Part shown: piece by piece, positions 1 through 5,900 of the stretch
Layout: every line of letters begins with the position of its first letter
Position numbering within the stretch: the first letter of the stretch is position 1
NCBI GenBank assembly: GCA_913052275.1
Contig: CAJXDX010000108.1
Location: 1 to 6,106 of the forward strand
Source of the DNA: an uncultured Pseudomonadota bacterium
GTDB taxonomy: Bacteria > SAR324 > NAC60-12
DNA length: 6,106 bases
Reading direction: 5' to 3'
The notes under the pieces: generated by a model
Databases searched by the model: none
Told to the model about the DNA's origin: nothing
Seen by the model: only the letters and a program-made list of their open reading frames with translations
Made by a program: the position numbers and the translations under genes

Positions 1-1030
1 CTTTTGACGATTTGAGTAACTGCATTGGGTTGAAGCCTGCCCATGTGACAACTTCATCAAGTGGAACCTTGTACCATTGCATCACATTTCGAACACATTG
101 GTCCATGGTTACTGCGGAGCCTGTTGGGCGTGAAGTCTCTTTATCATAAACAACCGGTTCAGATTCAAGAAATAGTTCCAGATCACCCAGTTGATAAATG
201 CCGGGTTCAGCTGCTGCTCCCGCAGTTGCGTCCGTAATCAGAATGGTTCGTTTGGATTCCTTGGCTCTCAGATATACTTTCAATACATCTGGAGAGAGAT
301 GATAGCCGTCGGCGATAAAGCTGGCACTAAGCTTATCTTCACTGAGCTGGGCAATTATTGGATTGTTGTTCTTGGAAAGTTCTGCTCTGGTGCCATTCCC
401 CAAATGTGTAGAAAGCATGGCACCCGCTTCAACAGCCTCGCGTATTTTCTCTAGTCCCGCTGACGTATGTCCTATAGCCACGATGATTCCCTGAGATACT
501 AAATGCTCAATAAATGATATGGCCCCGTTCAATTCAGGAGCCAGAGTTACAAGGCAGATTCTTCCACCGGCTGTTTCCTGCAGGCGCCAGAACATATCCT
601 GGTCCACATCTCCAATTGCCTCAACTGGATGACAGCCGGAAAATCCGGGATGTGGTGAGATGAATGGTCCTTCCAGATGGTAGCCGGCAATCATCATTTT
701 TGCCAGTTGGCAGGACTGACGGGAATTTTCCAGATCGCTGAAGCATGATTTCAGATGTTCCTCTGATGCTGTTATCAGTGTAGGCAGACAGGTCGTTACT
801 CCACTGGCAAGCATTGCTTCAAGCGCTTTTTGCAGGGTTTGAGCAGTAATCCCCGGAGTGTTAAAATCAACCCCAGCGAAACCATTTACCTGTAGATCGA
901 CCAGGCCCGGGGTTTTGGTTATTTGTGATTCTGCGGAAAAACACAATGAATCATCAATTCCGGATTCTCTCTTGGAATATTCCGGATTTATATTATTTTC
1001 AGTTGAGGATGGAAGTTCAGTGATTGGCAT
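1..1030 (-). CDS. nagA: N-acetylglucosamine-6-phosphate deacetylase, 3' end cut by window edge
   Basis: This cytoplasmic amidohydrolase removes the acetyl group from GlcNAc-6-P to give GlcN-6-P, the substrate of NagB next door. The minus strand reads open from ATG at 1030 to base 1 (343 codons). The family is usually about 380 residues, so roughly 40 C-terminal residues are missing. The family signatures are present in order: PGLVDLQVNG (41-50), the metal ligand Glu120 in YHLEGPF (117-123), His188 in GHTSAG, His209 in THLGNG, substrate-contact His244 in ADGYH, and the catalytic Asp267 in LITDATAG. The 21-residue spacing of His188 and His209 is what I recall for E. coli His195 and His216. The first 40 residues are polar (PSSTENNINPEYSKRES) and do not resemble the usual N-terminal beta-sandwich strands. 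The ATG at 1030 is the only in-frame ATG before codon 73 and lies 23 nt after the nagB stop, so nagBA is probably one operon. No SD motif precedes it. Function is confident; the exact start is less so. Confidence 0.95.
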   Translation of the reverse strand, partial: MPITELPSSTENNINPEYSKRESGIDDSLCFSAESQITKTPGLVDLQVNGFAGVDFNTPGITAQTLQKALEAMLASGVTTCLPTLITASEEHLKSCFSDLENSRQSCQLAKMMIAGYHLEGPFISPHPGFSGCHPVEAIGDVDQDMFWRLQETAGGRICLVTLAPELNGAISFIEHLVSQGIIVAIGHTSAGLEKIREAVEAGAMLSTHLGNGTRAELSKNNNPIIAQLSEDKLSASFIADGYHLSPDVLKVYLRAKESKRTILITDATAGAAAEPGIYQLGDLELFLESEPVVYDKETSRPTGSAVTMDQCVRNVMQWYKVPLDEVVTWAGFNPMQLLKSSK

Positions 1031-1053
1031 AAATGCGTTTTAGCTTTAGCAGT

Positions 1054-1836
1054 TTAATATAGCTGCCAGTCCAGCTTGTTTTTTTCCACCCATTTGTAGT
1101 GATCCTTGAAAGTTAACAAATAAGATGCCTCTTCATCGAGCACAATGGTTACACGGGGATGCATCTGCAGAATTGAAGCGGGACAACTTGCAGAAACAGG
1201 ACCTTCAATCATTTTGCGTATTGCATCTGCTTTTTTTGCACCATTCGCCATCAGCAGACAATGTCTTGATTCCATAATTGTGGCAATACCCATGGTAACC
1301 ACATGCCGCGGTACTTCTTCCAGCTTGTCAAAGTAAATTGAGTTGTCCTGAATAGTTTGCTTGCTTAGAATTTTCACCCATGTGCGTGAAGCAAAAGAAC
1401 CGGTAGGTTCGTTAAATCCGATATGTCCATTTGCACCAATCCCAAGCACCTGCAGGTCTATTCCTCCCGCATCATTAATTAGATTTTCATATTTTCGGCA
1501 TGTCTCACGCAGGTCCTCGGCGTAACCATCCGGAAGATGAACATTCTTTTTGTCAATGTCTGTGTGGTCAAAAAAATTGCTCATCATATAATAATGGTAT
1601 GAGCGTTTGTTTTCCGGAGGCAAACCGCCATATTCATCCAGATTGAAAGTAGTGCAGTTACGGAAACTAAGCTCACCGGACTGATTCATTCTGATCAATA
1701 CCTTATACATTCGAAGAGGTGTTCCGCCAGTTGCCAGTCCCAGTACTGGTTTATCTTTGGTCTGTATGATTTTACGGACCACACTGGCACCCACTTTTGC
1801 TCCTGCTTCCGGAGTGTCTCTGATCAGTATTTCCAT
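1054..1836 (-). CDS. nagB: glucosamine-6-phosphate deaminase
   Basis: NagB isomerises and deaminates GlcN-6-P to fructose-6-P plus ammonia in the cytoplasm, sending amino sugar carbon into glycolysis. The 260-residue product is full length (E. coli NagB is 266). It shows the phosphate-binding loop LATGGTP (34-40), the general-base Asp67 in NLDEYGG, and the catalytic loop LGIGANGHIGFNEP (131-144) with His138 and Glu143. Position 136 is Asn where E. coli has Asp141; I recall the same GxNGHIGFNEP form in Bacillus subtilis NagB, so this should not mean loss of activity. In the segment aligned with the E. coli allosteric site (SRTWVK, 150-155), Trp153 stands where E. coli has Arg158, while Lys155 matches Lys160. 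Allosteric activation by GlcNAc-6-P may therefore be weak or absent (inference). ATG 1836 is preceded by an A-rich run (GTTAAAAA) and no SD motif. It is the first gene of the nagBA operon, transcribed away from the hexosaminidase operon. Confidence 0.97.
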   Translation of the reverse strand: MEILIRDTPEAGAKVGASVVRKIIQTKDKPVLGLATGGTPLRMYKVLIRMNQSGELSFRNCTTFNLDEYGGLPPENKRSYHYYMMSNFFDHTDIDKKNVHLPDGYAEDLRETCRKYENLINDAGGIDLQVLGIGANGHIGFNEPTGSFASRTWVKILSKQTIQDNSIYFDKLEEVPRHVVTMGIATIMESRHCLLMANGAKKADAIRKMIEGPVSASCPASILQMHPRVTIVLDEEASYLLTFKDHYKWVEKNKLDWQLY

Positions 1837-1860
1837 TTTTTAACAGTACTAATTTTATTA

Positions 1861-1888
1861 TTGACAAACTTTTTTTACTGCGTACTAT
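1861..1888 (+). promoter_or_regulatory. candidate sigma70 promoter for the plus-strand operon (distal)
   Basis: A perfect -35 hexamer TTGACA (1861-1866) is followed by a 16-bp spacer and TACTAT (1883-1888), which matches the -10 consensus at 4 of 6 positions. Transcription would start near 1895, leaving a 5' leader of about 118 nt before the hexosaminidase ATG at 2013. This is a sequence match only. The host may use a different housekeeping promoter consensus. Confidence 0.45.
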
Positions 1889-1893
1889 GCGGG

Positions 1894-1922
1894 ACTATAC
1901 CGGTCAATTCTAGAGCTTTCCA
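1894..1922 (-). promoter_or_regulatory. candidate promoter for nagBA
   Basis: On the minus strand, TGGAAA (1922-1917, 4 of 6 to the -35 consensus) lies 17 bp from TATAGT (1899-1894, 5 of 6 to the -10 consensus). The start would fall near 1887, giving a leader of about 50 nt to the nagB ATG. Its -10 lies 5 bp from the -10 of the opposing plus-strand promoter, so two polymerases could not occupy both at once. Confidence 0.35.
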
Positions 1923-1985
1923 GATTTATTTTGTTTTTTTCTAATTTGCCATAACAAAAATAAATAATTTTTCAATAAAGAACTG

Positions 1986-1994
1986 TGCTATAAA
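1986..1994 (+). promoter_or_regulatory. candidate extended -10 promoter close to the hexosaminidase start
   Basis: TGCTATAAA fits the extended -10 pattern TGnTATAAT with one mismatch. No good -35 sits upstream, as is usual for extended -10 promoters. The start would fall near 2001, only about 12 nt before the ATG at 2013. It is an alternative or second promoter to the TTGACA site at 1861. Confidence 0.3.
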
Positions 1995-2012
1995 TTTTCC
2001 CTCAAAAAAGTA

Positions 2013-3902
2013 ATGAAACTTATAACAGAAACATGTACTGACGGAGTAATTTCAGCAAGATTTGTAAATGGCGGGAGTGATGAAATAAGCGGATACAGAA
2101 TTTGCTTCAGCTTGCTCTCAAAATGTTCTGTTGTTTCAGGGTGTAAATTAATGCGTCAGTTTGGCGGATATGTGGAGATGGCTCCTGATAATCAAGGAAG
2201 TCTCAAAATTGGTGAGGAATGGAATTTTTCCTTTAAATATGATTTTGATCGACATGCACCTGCAAACGTTTCCTGGGGGCCAATGGGTGCTTACCTTAAA
2301 TTAAATGATGGTCAAACTGTTGATGTTATCAGTGAACCAATAAAATTCCCCATCAGTCAGGTAACCAGCAAAAAAAAGCTTTCGGCTGAAGAACCAGACC
2401 TGCGACTGATACCACATCCACTTTCCTGGAAAAAAAAATCAGCTACATGCAGTTTGTCAGGTGGCATCAAACTGACCGGGAGATTAAATAAAACAGAGAA
2501 AAAAGTTATCAGCTCATATCGATCACTGATAGACCGCATGGGATTCAGCTGCATGCTAAATGATCAGGGGGTAGAAGTATGTTTTGAAAATGCAGAGAAA
2601 AACTTTGGTGATGAAGAATATGAAATGCAAATCAAACCAGATCAAATTAAGATCAGTGCCTCTCATTACAGTGGATATTTTTATTCACTGGTGAGTCTGC
2701 TACAACTGAGGGAAGTGTACAATGATTCTGTTCCATGCGGTGAAATAAGAGATATTCCCAGATTCAGCTGGAGAGGTCAGCATTTGGACTGTGCCAGGCA
2801 TTATTATGAAGTAGAAAGCATTCTGAGACTGCTGGACCTGATGGCATTTTTGAAACTTAATAGGTTCCACTGGCATTTAATTGATGATGAATCTTTCAGA
2901 CTTGAGCTTCCTAGTTTTCCTGAATTAGCTGAAAGAACAGGTTTGCGTGGTGATGGTTACCTCATTCCCGGTGTGTTTGGCGGAGGGAAGGGGCCTGAAG
3001 GAGGTACTTACTCAGCAGAAGATGTGAAAAGGATTAATGAACATGCTGAAAGTCTGGGTATTTCAGTCATGCCGGAAATAGAAATTCCTGCTCATTCTAA
3101 GGCCTTGGTCAAAGTAATGCCGGAGTTGAGAGATCAGCAGGATGAAAGTAATGAAGAATCAGTCCAGGGTTATCTTGAAAACACAATTAATCCTGCAAAA
3201 CAGGAAACATGGGATTTCCTTAATAAAGCAATTCCGGAAATAAAAAGTATGTTTCCGTTTGGTGTAATACATTTGGGATGCGATGAAATGCCGCAAAAGA
3301 TCTGGAAAAAATCACCTGCCATAAATGAATTAAAGAAACAACAAGGATTGGAATCAACGGAAGATGTACAGGAATGGACGATGAAGAGAGTTGTAGATAT
3401 TGTTGAGAAAGCAGGAGGAAGGCCTGCTGCATGGGAAGAAGCTGGCCGAGGGAAAAAAGGAGGAATTGGACATGAATCAATTCTTTTTTCTTGGAGCGGC
3501 AAAGAACCAGGACTGAATGCTGCGATGGAGGGATATGAAGTGGTAATGTGCCCCGCACAGCATGTGTATTTTGATATGGCACACACTCCTGAACCGCATG
3601 AATCGGGTGTGAGCTGGGCAGCTTTCATCTCGTTGGCTGACGCATTGGAGTGGGACCCAGTTTCGTCCAACGAGCCTGAACTTAAAGAAAAGATTATAGG
3701 AATTCAAGGAGGGTTGTGGTCAGAAACTGTGATTAAAGATAGTGATATGGAAGCAATGCTAGCTCCAAGAATACTTGCACTTTCTGAAGTTGCATGGTCT
3801 ACTTCCTCTAGGAAACGAAGGATAAATGAATTTGTGGGTGCAGCAAGATACTTTGGAAAAATCTTTGAACAACTTAATTGGGAAGTTCACGAACTGGTTT
3901 GA
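2013..3902 (+). CDS. cytoplasmic beta-N-acetylhexosaminidase, glycoside hydrolase family 20
   Basis: This 629-residue enzyme is expected to release GlcNAc from the non-reducing end of chitobiose or short chitooligosaccharides. Residues 1-110 form a chitobiase-type N-terminal beta domain (FVNGGSDEISGYRICFS, MRQFGGYVEM). Residues 128-245 form the GH20b alpha/beta domain, and 248-629 the catalytic barrel. In the barrel I see WRGQHLDCARHYY (253-265), HWHLIDDESFRLEL (286-299), PEIEIPAH (354-361), the catalytic Asp424-Glu425 pair in HLGCDE, Trp474 and Trp494, YFDM (519-522), GGLWSE (566-571) and SEVAW (591-595). The N-terminus is polar with no signal peptide or membrane segment, so it acts on imported substrate. 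The overall pattern resembles the GH20 enzymes next to chitooligosaccharide ABC transporters in alphaproteobacteria such as rhizobia (from memory). HLGCDE and EIPAH replace the common HxGGDE and xIPGH forms. ATG 2013 has no SD. The stop is followed by a second in-frame stop (TGA-CAT-TAA). It heads the transporter operon. Confidence 0.93.
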   Translation: MKLITETCTDGVISARFVNGGSDEISGYRICFSLLSKCSVVSGCKLMRQFGGYVEMAPDNQGSLKIGEEWNFSFKYDFDRHAPANVSWGPMGAYLKLNDGQTVDVISEPIKFPISQVTSKKKLSAEEPDLRLIPHPLSWKKKSATCSLSGGIKLTGRLNKTEKKVISSYRSLIDRMGFSCMLNDQGVEVCFENAEKNFGDEEYEMQIKPDQIKISASHYSGYFYSLVSLLQLREVYNDSVPCGEIRDIPRFSWRGQHLDCARHYYEVESILRLLDLMAFLKLNRFHWHLIDDESFRLELPSFPELAERTGLRGDGYLIPGVFGGGKGPEGGTYSAEDVKRINEHAESLGISVMPEIEIPAHSKALVKVMPELRDQQDESNEESVQGYLENTINPAKQETWDFLNKAIPEIKSMFPFGVIHLGCDEMPQKIWKKSPAINELKKQQGLESTEDVQEWTMKRVVDIVEKAGGRPAAWEEAGRGKKGGIGHESILFSWSGKEPGLNAAMEGYEVVMCPAQHVYFDMAHTPEPHESGVSWAAFISLADALEWDPVSSNEPELKEKIIGIQGGLWSETVIKDSDMEAMLAPRILALSEVAWSTSSRKRRINEFVGAARYFGKIFEQLNWEVHELV

Positions 3903-3905
3903 CAT

Positions 3906-3925
3906 TAAATGGGCATTTATTTTTT
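3906..3925 (+). other. weak intercistronic hairpin with T-run after the hexosaminidase gene
   Basis: TAAAT (3906-3910) can pair with ATTTA (3915-3919) around the loop GGGC, and six T residues follow (3920-3925). The stem is only five A-T pairs, so full termination is unlikely. It may give partial attenuation between the enzyme gene and the permease genes, or it may be chance in AT-rich DNA. Confidence 0.25.
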
Positions 3926-3934
3926 CACAGTAAA

Positions 3935-4858
3935 ATGAAATCAAAAATTCTGGGCCATAATACAAATTGGCAGAAATTTGTACGCTCCCACACTTTATAT
4001 GCATGGTTGCTTATTGCCCCTGCTGCACTTTTTTTAATCTTGATTGTTGGGTGGCCTCTGGTGGAAACTGTGCGACTTTCATTTACGGATGCAGGACTAG
4101 GTGGTGAAAAGTACATAGGGTGGCAAAATTTTGAAAAACTTTTCAATAGTCGTAAATATCCTGGAATTGTAGGCAGGACATTTTATTGGATGTTTCTTTC
4201 CGTCAGTCTGAAAATGATATTGGGTATCATAGGAGCATTGCTGCTGAACGCCAAGTTAAAGGGAAGGAGTGCCTTTCGTGTAATGGTTATGCCTCCATGG
4301 ATTGTTCCAATGGCAATCGGATGTATCGGCTGGTTATGGTTATATAATGGTCATTTTGGAATTATCTCAGGAGTATTGATGCATCTAGGTTTACTGGATG
4401 GGCCATTTTCATTTCTGGCTTATAAAACCAGTGCATTTTACTCAACTGTAGTTACTGATGTATGGATAGGAACACCTATGGTAACAATTTTTTTCCTAGC
4501 AGCAATGCAGGGTGTACCACAAGATCTTTATGAGGCAGCTTATGTTGATGGTGCCTCAAGATGGTATCGATTTCGACGGATTACAATTCCACAGATTATG
4601 CCCGTTATAGTAACTATGGCTCTCCTTTCATCTATTTGGACATTTAACTCATTTGAAATCATTTGGATCCTCACAGAAGGAGGACCTAGGGGAGCTACTA
4701 CAACCATGATTATTGATACTTACAAAATGGCAATTGCAAATTACAAGTTCGGTTACGGTGCTACAAGAGCCTTAATGGTAGTCATTTTGTTAACAGTGTT
4801 TTCGTTAATTTATCTCTTATTGCTAAATAAAGTAAATGAGAAATTCAAAATAAAATAA
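3935..4858 (+). CDS. sugar ABC transporter permease, MalF/UgpA type
   Basis: This is one of the two inner-membrane subunits forming the channel of a CUT1-type carbohydrate ABC importer, here probably for chitobiose or chitooligosaccharides because it follows a cytoplasmic hexosaminidase and opposes nagBA. From ATG 3935 it is 307 residues. I read six membrane segments at about 22-43, 84-105, 114-138, 168-190, 221-246 and 279-298. The cytoplasmic EAA loop, which docks on the ATPase, reads YEAAYVDGASRWYRFRRIT (199-217), with Glu200-Ala-Ala, Gly206 and Pro219. The frame also opens at ATG 3878, but that adds 19 residues inside the hexosaminidase C-terminal codons. Starting at MKSKILGH gives a normal short cytoplasmic N-tail, so I prefer 3935, 32 nt after the upstream stop. 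No SD is visible. Substrate is inferred from context only. Confidence 0.93.
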   Translation: MKSKILGHNTNWQKFVRSHTLYAWLLIAPAALFLILIVGWPLVETVRLSFTDAGLGGEKYIGWQNFEKLFNSRKYPGIVGRTFYWMFLSVSLKMILGIIGALLLNAKLKGRSAFRVMVMPPWIVPMAIGCIGWLWLYNGHFGIISGVLMHLGLLDGPFSFLAYKTSAFYSTVVTDVWIGTPMVTIFFLAAMQGVPQDLYEAAYVDGASRWYRFRRITIPQIMPVIVTMALLSSIWTFNSFEIIWILTEGGPRGATTTMIIDTYKMAIANYKFGYGATRALMVVILLTVFSLIYLLLLNKVNEKFKIK

Positions 4859-4860
4859 TA

Positions 4861-5700
4861 ATGGGAAGATTTAATATATTTCAGAAGATACTGCTTTATA
4901 TAGCGATTGCTGTATTTATGACGTTTATTCTGCTTCCTTTTTTTGAGATGTTCATGGCATCCTTGAGGCCTCTGGAACATTTATTTCGTTCTCCCTACCA
5001 GTTCTGGTCAGATGACATGTCACTCCAGGCTTATTCTGATATTTGGGTCACTGTACCTATGCTGGGAAGGTACATTTTTAACAGTGTTTTTTTAGCAACG
5101 GTAACAACAATGCTTTGCATGAGCTTTGTCATACCTTCAGCCTATTCTTACGCACGCTTTAGTTTTAAAGGTAAAAGAATCAGTTTAGGTTTGTTCCTGG
5201 GTGTAAATATGTTCGCAGGTGCTGTACTTTTAATTCCTTTATACAAGCTGCTACGTACATTCGGTTTTTTAAACACCTATGCCGCAATGTTTGTTCCTGG
5301 AGCAGCCTTCTTAGTACCGACAGGGATATGGCTGTTGAAAGCATATCTGGAAAAAATTCCGATCGAGTTGGAAGAATCGGCTTACATTGATGGTGCGTCA
5401 AGAATGTATATTCTCAGAAGGGTGGTGCTCCCTCTTGCAGTTCCTGGTCTAATTGTGGTTGCTGTTGCTACATTCATAGGAGCATATGCTCAACAATTTC
5501 TTTTTGCAATTACGTTTAATCAAAAAAGAGAATTTATGCCTCTTCCGGCAGGTATTTTTGAATTTATTGGCTATCAGACTGTAAAATGGAATCAAATGAT
5601 GGCTGCCAGTTTAGTAGGAATTATTCCAGTTTTGGTAATTTTTCTTTTTTTACAGAAATATTTAGTTGAGGGTTTAACTAAAGGAGCATTGAAGCAATGA
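4861..5700 (+). CDS. sugar ABC transporter permease, MalG/UgpE type
   Basis: This is the second channel subunit of the same CUT1-type importer, partner of the preceding gene. The 279-residue product is of usual length, with membrane segments at about 10-32, 70-92, 107-128, 140-160, 190-215 and 247-267. The EAA loop reads LEESAYIDGASRMYILRRVVLP (170-191): Glu171, Ser173 in the second Ala position, and Gly178. The start ATG lies just two bases after the TAA of the upstream permease, with no SD, so translation is probably coupled. No ATPase gene follows. The importer must borrow a MsmK/UgpC-like ATPase encoded elsewhere or beyond the right edge. Confidence 0.93.
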   Translation: MGRFNIFQKILLYIAIAVFMTFILLPFFEMFMASLRPLEHLFRSPYQFWSDDMSLQAYSDIWVTVPMLGRYIFNSVFLATVTTMLCMSFVIPSAYSYARFSFKGKRISLGLFLGVNMFAGAVLLIPLYKLLRTFGFLNTYAAMFVPGAAFLVPTGIWLLKAYLEKIPIELEESAYIDGASRMYILRRVVLPLAVPGLIVVAVATFIGAYAQQFLFAITFNQKREFMPLPAGIFEFIGYQTVKWNQMMAASLVGIIPVLVIFLFLQKYLVEGLTKGALKQ

Positions 5701-5723
5701 ATCTTTTTTAGTCGGCAGATTCA
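5698..5723 (+). other. hairpin overlapping the stop codon of the second permease
   Basis: TGAATCT (5698-5704) and AGATTCA (5717-5723) are perfect 7-base inverted repeats around a 12-base loop; the first arm includes the TGA stop. No T-run follows, so it is not a standard intrinsic terminator. A second possible pairing joins TTAGTC (5708-5713) to GACTAA (5741-5746). These structures could protect or process the permease mRNA 3' end, separating its level from that of the binding-protein gene. Confidence 0.35.
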
Positions 5724-5814
5724 TTCGCAAAATCAAAATAGACTAAGTAGGAAAGGAGGTGCATAGGTTTAAATAAAGTTTTATTATACTTCTCAGTTAG
5801 AAAGAGGAGTTTAC

Positions 5815-5820
5815 TATAAT
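5815..5820 (+). promoter_or_regulatory. candidate -10 element for the binding-protein gene
   Basis: TATAAT matches the -10 consensus at all six positions. The DNA 16-18 bp upstream (around 5791-5798, TCTCAGTT) does not resemble TTGACA, so an activator or a different -35 would be needed. A start near 5827 would give a leader of about 100 nt. A second weak pair is TTGGGT (5830-5835) with TAAAAT (5851-5856) at a short 15-bp spacing. Confidence 0.3.
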
Positions 5821-5886
5821 AGCTCTCGTTTGGGTTTGATGATATTTAGTTAAAATACAAAAAAAGTCTAAAACGTGAGCAAATTT

Positions 5887-5900
5887 TGGTCTCAGGACCA
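5887..5900 (+). other. small hairpin upstream of the binding-protein start
   Basis: TGGTC (5887-5891) and GACCA (5896-5900) form a 5-bp stem with the tetraloop TCAG. It ends 25 nt before the ATG and leaves the AAAGG ribosome site (5916-5920) free. It could stabilise the 5' end of the mRNA. Short stems like this also arise by chance. Confidence 0.25.

Larger units (their letters stand above)
1837..2012. promoter_or_regulatory. divergent promoter region between nagBA and the hexosaminidase-transporter operon
   Basis: This 176-bp AT-rich gap is the only place where both operons can start, so any shared control of GlcNAc catabolism and chitooligosaccharide uptake probably acts here. Apart from candidate promoters (listed separately) it holds two copies of ACTAT ten bases apart (1884-1888 and 1894-1898), the 6-bp palindrome ACCGGT (1899-1904), and widely spaced inverted copies of ATTGAC (1860-1865) and GTCAAT (1903-1908). 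These short repeats are possible operator parts. None matches a regulator site that I can name, and no regulator gene is in the window. Confidence 0.6.

Noticed and set aside
191..1043. Plus-strand open frames at 191-454 and 858-1043
   Set aside because: Both lie opposite the nagA reading frame, which carries every NagA active-site motif. Their products look like no protein family.
1413..1435. NagB catalytic-loop Asp replaced by Asn (GANGHIGFNEP), suggesting an inactive enzyme
   Set aside because: As I recall, B. subtilis NagB has the same Asn and is active. The His, Glu and general-base Asp are all retained.
3170..3670. 166-codon open frame on the minus strand inside the hexosaminidase gene (with other minus-strand frames overlapping it)
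   Set aside because: The plus-strand frame has clear GH20 motifs throughout. The antisense product is Ser/Cys/Phe-rich with no recognisable domain, as expected of a shadow.
3878..3934. Longer start for the first permease at ATG 3878
   Set aside because: The extra 19 residues overlap the hexosaminidase C-terminal codons and look unlike a permease N-tail. ATG 3935 gives MKSKILGH, a normal start.
5751..5761. Fragment of a 16S rRNA gene 3' end in reverse orientation
   Set aside because: The match stops at about 11 bases and the flanks do not continue into rRNA sequence. An SD-like block is the simpler reading.
5708..5764. 18-codon minus-strand ORF in the leader before the binding protein
   Set aside because: It is too short, has no ribosome site, and its start lies in the complement of the SD-like block. 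There is no sign of coding.
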